In this document: positions 45,234-53,515 of the stretch, piece after piece
Position numbering within the stretch: the stretch's first letter is position 1
Layout: each line of letters starts with the position of its first letter
The notes under the pieces: generated by a model
The model's database searches: none
What the model saw: the letters and a program-made list of their open reading frames with translations, nothing else
Told to the model about the DNA's origin: nothing
Assembly: GCF_001571325.1 (NCBI RefSeq)
Contig: NZ_BCTO01000037.1
Coordinates: forward strand, 1 to 63,972
Length of the DNA: 63,972 nt
Source of the DNA: Delftia tsuruhatensis NBRC 16741
GTDB lineage: Bacteria > Pseudomonadota > Gammaproteobacteria > Burkholderiales > Burkholderiaceae_C
Direction of reading: 5' to 3'
Position numbers and translations under genes: made by a program

Positions 45234-47294
45234 ATGTCTGTCTCCCTCTCCTTCTCGCGCAGCCCCCTGGCCCTGTCCATCGCCCTGGCACTGGCCTCGG
45301 CGGCCCATGCCCAGGGCCTGGTCGCCCCCCAACCGTTGAGCCAGGACGACTCCGCCCTGACGCTGGGCACCATCAGCATCACCTCCAAGGCCTCCGGCCC
45401 GCTGTCCACACGCAGCGTGTTCAGCTCCGTGGACATCGTGGGCGCGGACATCCTCGAGAACGAGCATGTGGACTACAGCTGGGAGCTGCTGTCCAAGGCG
45501 CCCGGCGTGCAGGTCACGCAGTTCAAGCAGGGCCCGGATGCCGGGCGCTTCTCCTTCCGGGGCTTCAACGGCGAAGGCCGCATCAATGCGGTCAAGCTGC
45601 TGATCGATGGCATCCCCAGCAATGACAACGCCGGGGGCATGCCCTTTCTGGACGCTGTCTTCCCGCTGGACATCGAGGCCATCGAGATCGTGCGCGGCAC
45701 CAATGACGCGCGCTACGGCCTCAACAACATCGCCGGCAATGCCAACGTGATCACCCGCACGGGCGGCAACGAGGGCCGTACCAGCGTGACCGTGGGCAGC
45801 TTCGGCACCAAGGAGCTGCAGGTGTCCAAGGGCATCGAGAGCGGCAACTGGAGCCAGAACTATTTCCTGGCCTGGCGCGATTCGGACGGCTACCGGGACC
45901 ATGCCGATGCCCGCAAGCTGTCCCTGTCCGGCAAATGGTTCTACACCTCGGACGATGGCCGCTGGCGCACCGGCGTGATCGCGCGCTACTACCGCAACAA
46001 GGCGCTGGAGTCGGGCTACCTCAGCTACGAAGAAGCCATCAAGGCGCCGCGCAGCTCCCCGGCCTACGCGGCGGCCGACCGTGGCGAGCGGGAAACCGGC
46101 CAGCTCAGCGCCCACCTGGATGGCGAACTGACGCCCGAGCTGTCGCTGTCTGCCAAGGTCTACGCCAACCAGTACGAGAACCAGCGCTGGGTGCGCTTCT
46201 CGGCAGCGGGATCGCAGCAGGAGCGCTACAACGACGAGCAGCAGCAAGGCGCCATCACCACCCTGACCTGGCGCCCCAAGGTGGCCTGGGCGCATGAATT
46301 CACGCTCGAAGGCGGTCTGGACGCCCAGCGGCAAAGCAACCTGGGCCAGCGCTACCGCACCACGGAGCGCGTGCGGACCTCGCAGTTCCGCGACTGGGAC
46401 TTCGACCTCCATACGCAGGGCGCCTACGTGCAGGCCGTGATCCGCCCCATCGAAGCCCTGCGGATCATCCCGGCGCTGCGCATTGACGACGTGGATGGCC
46501 ACTTCATCGACCGCCTGGCCGGCACGCGCGCCCCCGTGCATGACTACGGCCTGATCAAGCAGCCCAAGATCAGCATCGCCTACACCCTGAGCCAGCAGGC
46601 CAGCGTCTACGCGAACTGGGGCCGGACCTTCCAGATCGGCTCGGGCATCGACGCCTACCGCACGCAGGATCGCAACCTCAGGCCCTCCATCAATGATGGC
46701 TGGGAAACGGGTGTCAAGTTCTCTCCCCTGCCCTGGCTCAACGGCCGCGTGGCCTACTGGGAGCAGCGCGCCTCGGGCGAGGTGGCCCGGGTGCTGGGCG
46801 TGGACGGCCTGCCCGACCCCGGCGGCCTGGGCAACGTGGGCAAGACGCTGCGCAAGGGCTACGACATCCAGCTCAACATGAAGCCCCATGCCCGCACCAC
46901 CGCCTGGATCGCCTACTCCCATCAGGTGGCGCGCATCACCGCGCCCGACCCCAGCGCTCCCGCCACCCTGGGCAAGGAAATCGAGAACGTGCCGCACTAC
47001 CTGGTCTCGGCCGGCGCGGACTGGCAGGCCACGGACCGGCTGAAGCTGTCGGCCTGGGGCAATGCCCAGGGTGACTACTACCTGGAGCGCACCAATACCC
47101 AGGGCCGCGCAGGCAAGTTCGCCGTGCTGAACCTGGGTGCCAGCTACCGGCTCTCGGACACCATGGACCTGGGCCTGCAGGTCAAGAACGTCACCAACCG
47201 CAAGTACGTCTACGCCTGGTATGACAGCGGCTCCTCGGGCTACTCGCCCGCCGACGGGCGCGGCGTCTATGCCAGCATGAACCTGCGCTTCTGA
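45234..47294 (+). CDS. TonB-dependent receptor, second of the metal-uptake cluster
   Basis: A 686-residue outer-membrane transporter. The ATG at 45234 (an upstream GTG at 45231 is also in frame) starts a signal peptide ending near ASAAHAQ. The plug includes VDIVGADILENEHVDYSWEL and IEAIEIVRGTNDARYGLNNI, and the barrel ends in Phe (YASMNLRF). A PCu(A)C copper chaperone follows after 99 bases, so this receptor probably brings copper or a copper chelate into the periplasm for that chaperone. The ligand is inferred from neighbours only. Confidence 0.9.
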   Translation: MSVSLSFSRSPLALSIALALASAAHAQGLVAPQPLSQDDSALTLGTISITSKASGPLSTRSVFSSVDIVGADILENEHVDYSWELLSKAPGVQVTQFKQGPDAGRFSFRGFNGEGRINAVKLLIDGIPSNDNAGGMPFLDAVFPLDIEAIEIVRGTNDARYGLNNIAGNANVITRTGGNEGRTSVTVGSFGTKELQVSKGIESGNWSQNYFLAWRDSDGYRDHADARKLSLSGKWFYTSDDGRWRTGVIARYYRNKALESGYLSYEEAIKAPRSSPAYAAADRGERETGQLSAHLDGELTPELSLSAKVYANQYENQRWVRFSAAGSQQERYNDEQQQGAITTLTWRPKVAWAHEFTLEGGLDAQRQSNLGQRYRTTERVRTSQFRDWDFDLHTQGAYVQAVIRPIEALRIIPALRIDDVDGHFIDRLAGTRAPVHDYGLIKQPKISIAYTLSQQASVYANWGRTFQIGSGIDAYRTQDRNLRPSINDGWETGVKFSPLPWLNGRVAYWEQRASGEVARVLGVDGLPDPGGLGNVGKTLRKGYDIQLNMKPHARTTAWIAYSHQVARITAPDPSAPATLGKEIENVPHYLVSAGADWQATDRLKLSAWGNAQGDYYLERTNTQGRAGKFAVLNLGASYRLSDTMDLGLQVKNVTNRKYVYAWYDSGSSGYSPADGRGVYASMNLRF

Positions 47295-47393
47295 TGGACA
47301 CCTTCCAGCCGTCCACCGCACCAGTCACGCACCAGTCGCGCACCAGGCACGCACCCGACACACACGACATTTTTGCCAACGAAGGAGAAACCC

Positions 47394-47861
47394 ATGAAAC
47401 GCCACGTCCGTTTGCTTGCCCTCGCCGCCGCCATGATCAGCGGATTCGCCAATGCCCAGGTCAGCGTCAGTGATGCCTGGGTGCGCGCCACCGTGCCGCA
47501 GCAAAAGGCCACCGGCGCCTTCCTGAAACTGCAGGCCGCCCAGGACAGCAAGCTCGTCGCAGCGACTTCGCCCCTGACGCCGGTCGTCGAAGTCCATGAG
47601 ATGGCCATGCAGGACAACGTGATGAAGATGCGCCAGGTGCCGTCCATCGCCCTGCCGGCAGGCAAGACCGTGGAGCTCAAGCCCGGCGGCTACCACGTGA
47701 TGCTGCTGGACCTCAAGCAGCAGGTACAGGAAGGCCAGACCGTGCCCCTAACCCTCATCATCGAAGGCAAGGACGGCAAGCGTGAATCCGTTCAGGTGCA
47801 GGCGCCCGTACGCCCGCTGGCCACCAAGGCGGCGCCCTCGGGCCACGATCACAAGCACTGA
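47394..47861 (+). CDS. PCu(A)C periplasmic copper chaperone
   Basis: Carries Cu(I) in the periplasm, in several bacteria for assembly of cytochrome oxidase CuA. The 155-residue product starts at the ATG at 47394 after AAGGAG, with a signal peptide ending near GFANAQVS. The metal motif H-x10-M-x21-H-x-M is exact: His68, Met79, His101 and Met103. A His-rich tail (GHDHKH) may be an extra copper site. A DUF2946-like gene follows after ten bases. A second PCu(A)C gene lies at 51896. Confidence 0.93.
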   Translation: MKRHVRLLALAAAMISGFANAQVSVSDAWVRATVPQQKATGAFLKLQAAQDSKLVAATSPLTPVVEVHEMAMQDNVMKMRQVPSIALPAGKTVELKPGGYHVMLLDLKQQVQEGQTVPLTLIIEGKDGKRESVQVQAPVRPLATKAAPSGHDHKH

Positions 47862-47871
47862 CACAGGGCCC

Positions 47872-48357
47872 ATGCGCTGCAGCAGCCTCCGCATCAAGCG
47901 CTGGGTGGCCTTCGGGCCACCCGCCTGGCCGTGGGCGTTGCCGGGCGCACGACAGCGGCGCGACCAGGGCCGGCGCTTTGCCGCCTGGATGGCTGCGGCG
48001 CTGCTGTTCGCCTTTGTGCACCCTGCCCTGGCGATGGTGCTGGCATCGGGCCAGGGCAGTGGCGACCCGCTGGCGCGGCTGGCCATGGAAGTCTGCACGC
48101 CCCTGGGACTGCAGCAGGCGCAACCGGTGTCTGCTGCAGGCGAGCCCGAAGCCGATGGTCAAACCACGGCCGCTGGCCAGGCGCATTGCCCGCTGTGCCG
48201 GGTCGTGGGCGATGCCCCTCCTGATGTGTCCCGCGCGGACCTGCGCTTTGCCGCGCCGCCGCCTCCCACCCCGCTGCCGCCCCAGGCCCTGCGCCCGCGG
48301 GACACCGTGCTGCGCGTGGTGCTGAGCACTCCCCCCAGGGCGCCTCCCCTTCCCTGA
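47872..48357 (+). CDS. DUF2946-like membrane-anchored small protein
   Basis: A 161-residue protein with a hydrophobic N-terminal segment (AAWMAAALLFAFVHPALAM) after a basic head, a Cys-x-x-Cys pair preceded by His (AHCPLCRVVGDAPP) and a proline-rich end (STPPRAPPLP). The layout is that of the two DUF2946 proteins at 41592 and 42155, with a longer middle. It starts ten bases after the PCu(A)C stop, so it belongs to the same transcript. This linkage strengthens the idea that DUF2946 proteins work in copper handling. Confidence 0.72.
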   Translation: MRCSSLRIKRWVAFGPPAWPWALPGARQRRDQGRRFAAWMAAALLFAFVHPALAMVLASGQGSGDPLARLAMEVCTPLGLQQAQPVSAAGEPEADGQTTAAGQAHCPLCRVVGDAPPDVSRADLRFAAPPPPTPLPPQALRPRDTVLRVVLSTPPRAPPLP

Positions 48358-48506
48358 AGCCCGAAAGGGCCGCACGGGCGGCATGCCGTCGCCCATTCCC
48401 GAATTCCTTTCCCATGCCAAGCCGCGACCCGTGTCGCAGCCTGCAGGGTTACCCACGCCTGCGCGCAGCCATGGCCCCAGCGCAGGCACCAAGAAACCGT
48501 TTACCC

Positions 48507-49454
48507 ATGCGTACCACTTACTTTGACAACTCCCGCTTTCCCCTCGCCCTGATCGCCACCGCGCTGCCGCTGCTGCTGGCCGCCTGCGGTGGCGGCGGAG
48601 GCGGTGACAACGGCCAGCCCACCACGCCCACCACGCCCACGGGCCCCCAGCCCGTGGCCATCGAGTTCGCCGCCAAGGCCGGCAACCTGCCCGCCAAATG
48701 CGGCACGCCCATCCCCGGCATGGGAACCAGCCAGGCCACGGTGGACCTGCATGACCTGCGCTTTTACGTCAGCGGCGTCTCGCTGATCAATGACAAGGGC
48801 GAGGCCGTGGCCGTCACCCTGGATGTCAACGACTGGCAGACCAAGGAGGTGACGCTGATCGACCTGGAGGACGGCACCGGCGCATGCGCCGACGCAGGCA
48901 CGCAGGCGCAGAACACGCAGGTCCGGGGCACGGTGCCCGCAGGCACGTACAAGGGCATCAGGATGACCGTGGGCGTGCCCTCTTCGGTCAACCACACCGA
49001 CTATGCCGTCGCGCCCAAGCCGCTCGATGTGCAGGCCCTGGCCTGGTCCTGGCAGGCCGGCCGCAAGTTCGCCCAGATCGAGGTCAACCCCGTGGGCGGC
49101 GTGGCCCGCCCCGCGCCGGCCGCCCCCGGCAAGACCTTCTACGTCCACCTGGGCTCCACCGGCTGCACGGGCAACCCCGTGACCGGCGAGACGGTCAGCT
49201 GCGCGCGTGCGGACCGCATGGATTTCGGGTTCGGCGATTTCAATGCCGGCACCCAGAAGGTGGTGCTGGACATTGCGCAGCTGCTGCAGGGCTCGAACGT
49301 CAAGGAAGACCTGGGCGGCGCCGCCGGCTGCATGTCCGGGGCCACCGATCCGGAATGCGTGCCCATCTTCAGCGCGCTCAAGATCGATCTGACCACGGGC
49401 CGCTCCATCAATGAAGGCAGCGGCCAGACCGTGTTCCGTACCGAGGCCAAGTAA
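48507..49454 (+). CDS. mbnP: MbnP-family copper-binding lipoprotein (metallo-mystery pair, four-Cys)
   Basis: A 315-residue lipoprotein (signal ends LLAAC, Cys27, followed by a glycine run). It belongs to the MbnP family, whose members bind Cu(I) using a kynurenine made from tryptophan by the partner peroxidase MbnH. The paired cysteines are visible: Cys220 and Cys232 in GCTGNPVTGETVSC, and Cys275 and Cys284 in GCMSGATDPEC; Cys65 and Cys127 are additional. The W180/W182 segment in LAWSWQAGRKFAQIE is the likely place to look for the modified Trp. Its stop overlaps the MbnH start by one base (TAATG). Confidence 0.88.
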   Translation: MRTTYFDNSRFPLALIATALPLLLAACGGGGGGDNGQPTTPTTPTGPQPVAIEFAAKAGNLPAKCGTPIPGMGTSQATVDLHDLRFYVSGVSLINDKGEAVAVTLDVNDWQTKEVTLIDLEDGTGACADAGTQAQNTQVRGTVPAGTYKGIRMTVGVPSSVNHTDYAVAPKPLDVQALAWSWQAGRKFAQIEVNPVGGVARPAPAAPGKTFYVHLGSTGCTGNPVTGETVSCARADRMDFGFGDFNAGTQKVVLDIAQLLQGSNVKEDLGGAAGCMSGATDPECVPIFSALKIDLTTGRSINEGSGQTVFRTEAK

Positions 49455-50653
49455 TGCACAAGCCCCATTCGCTTCGGCGGGTGGCGGCATGGACCGCCGC
49501 CCTGTGCGGCCTTGCCGGGGCCATCGCCCTGGCGGGCTGCGGGGGCGGCGACACCGCCGTCCACGATGACTCCGGCAGCAGCACGGGCTGGTCCTGGGTG
49601 CTGCCCTCCTTTTTCCCCACCCCCAAGGTGCCCGACACCAATCCCATGACGACAGAGAAGGCCGAGCTCGGCCGCTTTCTGTTCTATGACAGGCGCCTGT
49701 CGGGCAACGGCACGCAGGCCTGCGCGAGCTGCCACATACAGTCCAAGGCCTTCACCGATGGCCTGACGACATCACTGGGCTCCACAGGGCACGCACATCC
49801 GCGCAACGCCCAGAGCCTGGCCAACGTGGTCTACAACGCCACGCTGACCTGGGCCAACCCCTCGCTGGTCACGCTTGAAAAGCAGATGGAGACGCCGCTG
49901 TTCGGCACGGACCCGGTGGAGATGGGCGTCAACGACAACAACAAGGAGGAAATCCTCGCGCGGCTGGCTGCCGACACCGGCTACGGCCCGCGCTTCGCCA
50001 GGGCCTACCCGGGCCAGGCAGCGCCCATCACCTGGGGCAATGTGATCCACGCCATCTCGGCATTCCAGCGCACCATTCTTTCGGGCAACAGCAAATATGA
50101 CCAGTACCTCAAGGGCAGCACGGCACTGAACCCGGCCGAGCAGCGCGGCATGAACCTGTTCTTCGGCGAAAAGGCCGAATGCTTCCACTGCCACAGCAGC
50201 TTCAACTTCAACGACCAGATCGTGCACGCGGGCAGCCGCATCGTCGAGACCCCGTTCCACAACACGGGCCTCTACAACATCGGCGGCACCGGCGCCTTCC
50301 CCGAGCCCAACCGGGGCGTCTATGAACTGACCCAGCTCTTCAAGGACATGGGCAAGTTCCGCGCGCCCAGCCTGCGCAATGTGGAAGTCACCGGCCCCTA
50401 CATGCATGACGGCAGCATCGCGACGCTGGAGGAAGTGCTGCAGTTCTATGCGGCCGGTGGCCGCAACATCACCTCCGGCCCGCATGCCGGCGACGGGCGC
50501 GCCAACCCCAACAAGAACGACTTCATCAACCAGATCGCCCTGACGGCCGACGACCGCGCCGACCTGCTGGCCTTTCTCAAAACCCTCACGGACCATGAGC
50601 TGCTCACCAACCCCAGGCTCGCCGATCCCTTTGCACAGCAGGCAGGCCAATAG
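49454..50653 (+). CDS. mbnH: MbnH-family di-haem peroxidase (metallo-mystery pair)
   Basis: A 399-residue c-type cytochrome of the BCCP/MauG superfamily. It is a lipoprotein (signal ends ALAGC) with two haem-binding motifs: CASCH (Cys90, Cys93, His94) and CFHCH (Cys243, Cys246, His247). The family-typical stretch RNAQSLANVVYNATLTWANP is present. In studied MbnPH pairs this enzyme oxidises a Trp of MbnP to kynurenine with H2O2, creating the copper site. The one-base overlap with mbnP shows translational coupling, and the two proteins should meet in the periplasm. Confidence 0.9.
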   Translation: MHKPHSLRRVAAWTAALCGLAGAIALAGCGGGDTAVHDDSGSSTGWSWVLPSFFPTPKVPDTNPMTTEKAELGRFLFYDRRLSGNGTQACASCHIQSKAFTDGLTTSLGSTGHAHPRNAQSLANVVYNATLTWANPSLVTLEKQMETPLFGTDPVEMGVNDNNKEEILARLAADTGYGPRFARAYPGQAAPITWGNVIHAISAFQRTILSGNSKYDQYLKGSTALNPAEQRGMNLFFGEKAECFHCHSSFNFNDQIVHAGSRIVETPFHNTGLYNIGGTGAFPEPNRGVYELTQLFKDMGKFRAPSLRNVEVTGPYMHDGSIATLEEVLQFYAAGGRNITSGPHAGDGRANPNKNDFINQIALTADDRADLLAFLKTLTDHELLTNPRLADPFAQQAGQ

Positions 50654-50654
50654 C

Positions 50655-51899
50655 ATGCAACGCAGCTTCCTCGCGCAACGCACACCGCTGGCAGCGGCCA
50701 TCGCCGTCGTCATCGCCATCGCCTTGTCGGCAGGCAGCGCCGCCGCGCACACCCTGGATGACGGCATACCGCAGACCAACGGCCTGCGCATCGACATGGC
50801 TGCGGTGGCCGCCTATCTCCATGGCGATTCCACCTTGCCGGCGCCCAGGCTGGCCGGCACGCTGGGCCTGGGCGACACGCCTGACGACCAGCGCGGCTGG
50901 CGGCTGGAGCATGGCACCCTGGGCGCCGGCCTGCGCCTATCTCCCCAACTGGGGGCCAACATCGCGATGGGCTGGCACGACAGCGACCCGGCCCACGTGG
51001 AGGCCGCCTGGATGGAAGCGCGCAGCGGCTCAGACGCCGAGCTGACCCTGGGCGCAGGCCGCAACCGCGTGCCCATGGGGCAGGTGCTCACGCGTGCCGG
51101 GCACTTCGACCGCTACGGCCAGATGCCGCTGGCCAAGCGGGCGGCCTTCAACGGCGACTGGATCGAGGATGGCATCAACGCCGCCTGGCGTCCCCACCTG
51201 CAAGGCGCCATGTCCTGGCTGCAGGGCATTGACCTGGGGCTTTGGCGCGCCCGGCGCTTTCCCGGCAGCGACAACGCCGCCTGGGCGCCCGTCGTGCATG
51301 CCAGCGCCGCCTGGACCTCGGTGCAGGCAGACGTCTTCTACAGCCGGATGCAGCCCAAGGGCCGCGGCGCCTATGTGCAGCGCTCCAACAGCGGCCACAT
51401 CCACACGGCGCCACAGTGCAACGCCAGCCTGCGCGACATCACCTGCTTCGACGGCACCGTGGACCTGGCCGGGGCCAGCGCTACCTGGACCACGCCGCTG
51501 CAGGGCGTCAAGCTCACCGCAGCAGGCATCTGGCGGCGCGAAAGCGGAAACCTCTATTCCCAGAACGGCGACACCCGCTACCAGGGGCGCACCCTGGGCG
51601 GCTGGCTGGAGGTGCTCTGGCAGCCGCACGCGCGCTGGGAATTCGGTGCCCGCCAGGAATGGCTCAGAAGCACCAATCGCGTCAGCGGGCCGGGCGCCCT
51701 GCTGGTGGCCACGGACGCCAACCTGCTGCCCAACAACCCATCGCGCCGCTTCACGGCCATGGCCGGCTGGCGCCCCGTCAAAAGCGTTCTGATCGCGCTT
51801 GAAGCCGGGCGCGAGCACATTGCCGGCAAAGGCCATACGGTGGCAGGCCTGCGGCTGATCTGGACCCCCGATGCCCTGTTGGAAAGGAACTGGAAATGA
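50655..51899 (+). CDS. Unrecognised exported protein, probable outer-membrane barrel, linked to MbnPH
   Basis: A 414-residue protein starting one base after the mbnH stop. It has a signal peptide (ending near AGSAAAHTLDD) and a body of alternating hydrophobic and polar residues with many tryptophans, such as GWRLEHGTLGAGLRLSPQLG, WTSVQADVFYSRMQPKGRGA and GWLEVLWQPHARWEFGARQE, which suits a beta-barrel. It has His-rich bits (SGHIHTAPQC) that could contact metal. Unlike most BAM substrates it ends in NWK, not Phe. I cannot name a family. The tight spacing on both sides, ATGA with the next gene included, makes it a part of the MbnPH/PCu(A)C unit. Confidence 0.72.
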   Translation: MQRSFLAQRTPLAAAIAVVIAIALSAGSAAAHTLDDGIPQTNGLRIDMAAVAAYLHGDSTLPAPRLAGTLGLGDTPDDQRGWRLEHGTLGAGLRLSPQLGANIAMGWHDSDPAHVEAAWMEARSGSDAELTLGAGRNRVPMGQVLTRAGHFDRYGQMPLAKRAAFNGDWIEDGINAAWRPHLQGAMSWLQGIDLGLWRARRFPGSDNAAWAPVVHASAAWTSVQADVFYSRMQPKGRGAYVQRSNSGHIHTAPQCNASLRDITCFDGTVDLAGASATWTTPLQGVKLTAAGIWRRESGNLYSQNGDTRYQGRTLGGWLEVLWQPHARWEFGARQEWLRSTNRVSGPGALLVATDANLLPNNPSRRFTAMAGWRPVKSVLIALEAGREHIAGKGHTVAGLRLIWTPDALLERNWK

Positions 51900-52396
51900 C
51901 CACAATGCTTCGCCGCCAGGCGCTTGGAATGCTGCTGGGCACGGGCTGTGCCCTGACACTGCCGCTGACGGCACGGGCCCATGACTTCCGGGCGGGAGAC
52001 CTGGTCATAGACCACCCCTACGCCACGCCCTCCATCGCCGGCTCCGGCAACGGGGCGGCGTATTTGCGGGGGATCAGGAACAAGGGAAAGAACGCCGACC
52101 GGCTCATCGGGGCCAGCACGCCAGCGGCCGCACGCGTGGAGCTGCATGAGATGAAGATGGAGGGCGACATCATGCGCATGCGCGAAGTGCCCTTCATCGA
52201 ACTGCCCGCAGGCCAGGAGGTGCAGTTGCGCCATGGCCAGTCACACCACCTCATGCTGATCGGACTCACGCAGCCCCTGCGCGAGGGTGATCGCTTCGAT
52301 CTGACGCTGCAGTTCGAAAAGGCTGGTGAATACAAGGTCAAGGTCTGGGTGCAGCAACCCAAGCGCATGCCATCCGGACACCAACACCCGCATTGA
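51896..52396 (+). CDS. PCu(A)C periplasmic copper chaperone, second copy
   Basis: A 166-residue PCu(A)C family protein with a signal peptide ending near PLTARAHDF. The motif is like the first copy, in VELHEMKMEGDIMRM and HGQSHHLMLIGL, but the spacing between the second Met and the final His-x-Met is one residue longer (x22 rather than x21). It ends in a His-rich tail (SGHQHPH). The start overlaps the stop of the preceding gene by four bases. It probably receives copper from, or gives it to, the MbnP system; the exact partner is unknown. Confidence 0.9.
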   Translation: MTTMLRRQALGMLLGTGCALTLPLTARAHDFRAGDLVIDHPYATPSIAGSGNGAAYLRGIRNKGKNADRLIGASTPAAARVELHEMKMEGDIMRMREVPFIELPAGQEVQLRHGQSHHLMLIGLTQPLREGDRFDLTLQFEKAGEYKVKVWVQQPKRMPSGHQHPH

Positions 52397-52481
52397 ACGG
52401 ACATGCGGCAGGAGCCGTGCCCCACAAGGCGAGATGCAGCCATGAGCTGCTGCAACCGCCACCATGGGGCTTGCCGGCAGC

Positions 52482-53384
52482 TCAGTCTTCGTCCAGCGCC
52501 TCAAACCGCTCTGCCAGGAAATCCAGCAGCGCCCGCACGGCCGGCAGCAGCCCGCGCCGCGAGGCGAACACCGCATGGATGATCTCGCGCCGTGGCGCCC
52601 AGCCCGGGATGACGTGGACCAGTTCACCGCGCGCGATCTGCTCGCGCACCATCATCGAGGGCAGTTGCACCACGCCCACCCCCGCCAAGGCCGCCGCGCG
52701 CAGCGCCAGCATGCCCCGCGTGACCAGGCGCGGCCGGTGGCGGATGGCCGCCTGCGTGCCGTCCGGGCCGATCAGGTGCCACACATGCTCGTGCTGCGGC
52801 AGGCCCAGGTCCATGCTCGGCAGGCCTGCCAGATCGGCGGGCACCTGGGGGATGCCGCCTGTCAGCAGCTGCGGGCAGGCCACCAGGCATTGCCCGCGCT
52901 CGGCGAGCATGCGCATCACCAGGTCGCTGTCCTCCAGCGGCGGCGGGCGCACGCGGATGGCAACGTCGATTCCTTCGCCCACCACGTCGACGCGGCGGTT
53001 GGTTTCCTCGAGGTGGATCTCCACGCGCGGATACGCGGCCATGAAGGCCGCCAGCATGTCGGCGATGCGCGCATCAAGCAGCGCCACCGGGCAGGTCATG
53101 CGCACGATGCCGCGCGGCTCGGCGTGGGTCAGCGCGATGGCCTCGTCGGCGGCGTCGGCCTCCACCAGCATCGCCTTGCAGTGGCCGTAGTAGGTCTGGC
53201 CGGTCTCGGTGACGGCAAATCGCCGCGTGGAGCGCTGGATCAGGCGCGTGCCGAGACGCTCCTCAAGCTGCGCGATGCGCCGGCTCAGCTTGGATTTGGG
53301 CATCCCCAGCGCGCGGCCCGCGGGCGCAAAGCCGCCGTGGTCCACCACCTGCACGTAGTAGTAGAGGTCGTTCAGGTCTTTCAT
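52482..53384 (-). CDS. LysR-family transcriptional regulator
   Basis: A 300-residue regulator. The winged helix-turn-helix is at the N terminus (MKDLNDLYYYVQVVDHGGFA then RALGMPKSKLSRRIAQLEER), followed by a periplasmic-binding-protein-like effector domain. It is divergent from the pirin and isochorismatase genes, the usual LysR layout, so it most probably controls them. The subtype resembles LysR proteins often found beside pirin genes; the effector is unknown. Confidence 0.9.
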   Translation of the reverse strand: MKDLNDLYYYVQVVDHGGFAPAGRALGMPKSKLSRRIAQLEERLGTRLIQRSTRRFAVTETGQTYYGHCKAMLVEADAADEAIALTHAEPRGIVRMTCPVALLDARIADMLAAFMAAYPRVEIHLEETNRRVDVVGEGIDVAIRVRPPPLEDSDLVMRMLAERGQCLVACPQLLTGGIPQVPADLAGLPSMDLGLPQHEHVWHLIGPDGTQAAIRHRPRLVTRGMLALRAAALAGVGVVQLPSMMVREQIARGELVHVIPGWAPRREIIHAVFASRRGLLPAVRALLDFLAERFEALDED

Positions 53385-53395
53385 TGCACACCGCC

Positions 53396-53456
53396 TTCAT
53401 CGTTCCTCAGATAGGACTCTGATGGCAAATATTAACGACTACCGCGTTCATCGTTC
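53396..53456. promoter_or_regulatory. Repeated element in the LysR/pirin divergent promoter
   Basis: TTCATCGTTC occurs twice (53396-53405 and 53447-53456), and the two copies are followed by the complementary pair ATAGGA (53411-53416) and TCCTAT (53460-53465). The region between is AT-rich. This looks like a LysR binding and activation region, but neither a clear T-N11-A site nor a promoter could be fixed. Confidence 0.4.
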
Positions 53457-53515
53457 AAATCCTATTCTCTATCCGTCAGCCAAGACCTTTGTCTCGGCGA
53501 CACAAGGAGATCAGC

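Noticed and set aside
44385..47321. A 978-codon minus-strand open frame opposite the second and third plus-strand receptor-region genes
   Set aside because: The product is rich in Gly, Ala, Arg and His without domain motifs, and it is fully antisense to convincing genes.
48507..50653. A full methanobactin operon around MbnP/MbnH
   Set aside because: No short precursor peptide with the Cys pattern, and no mbnB, mbnC or MATE exporter, was seen in the surrounding genes.
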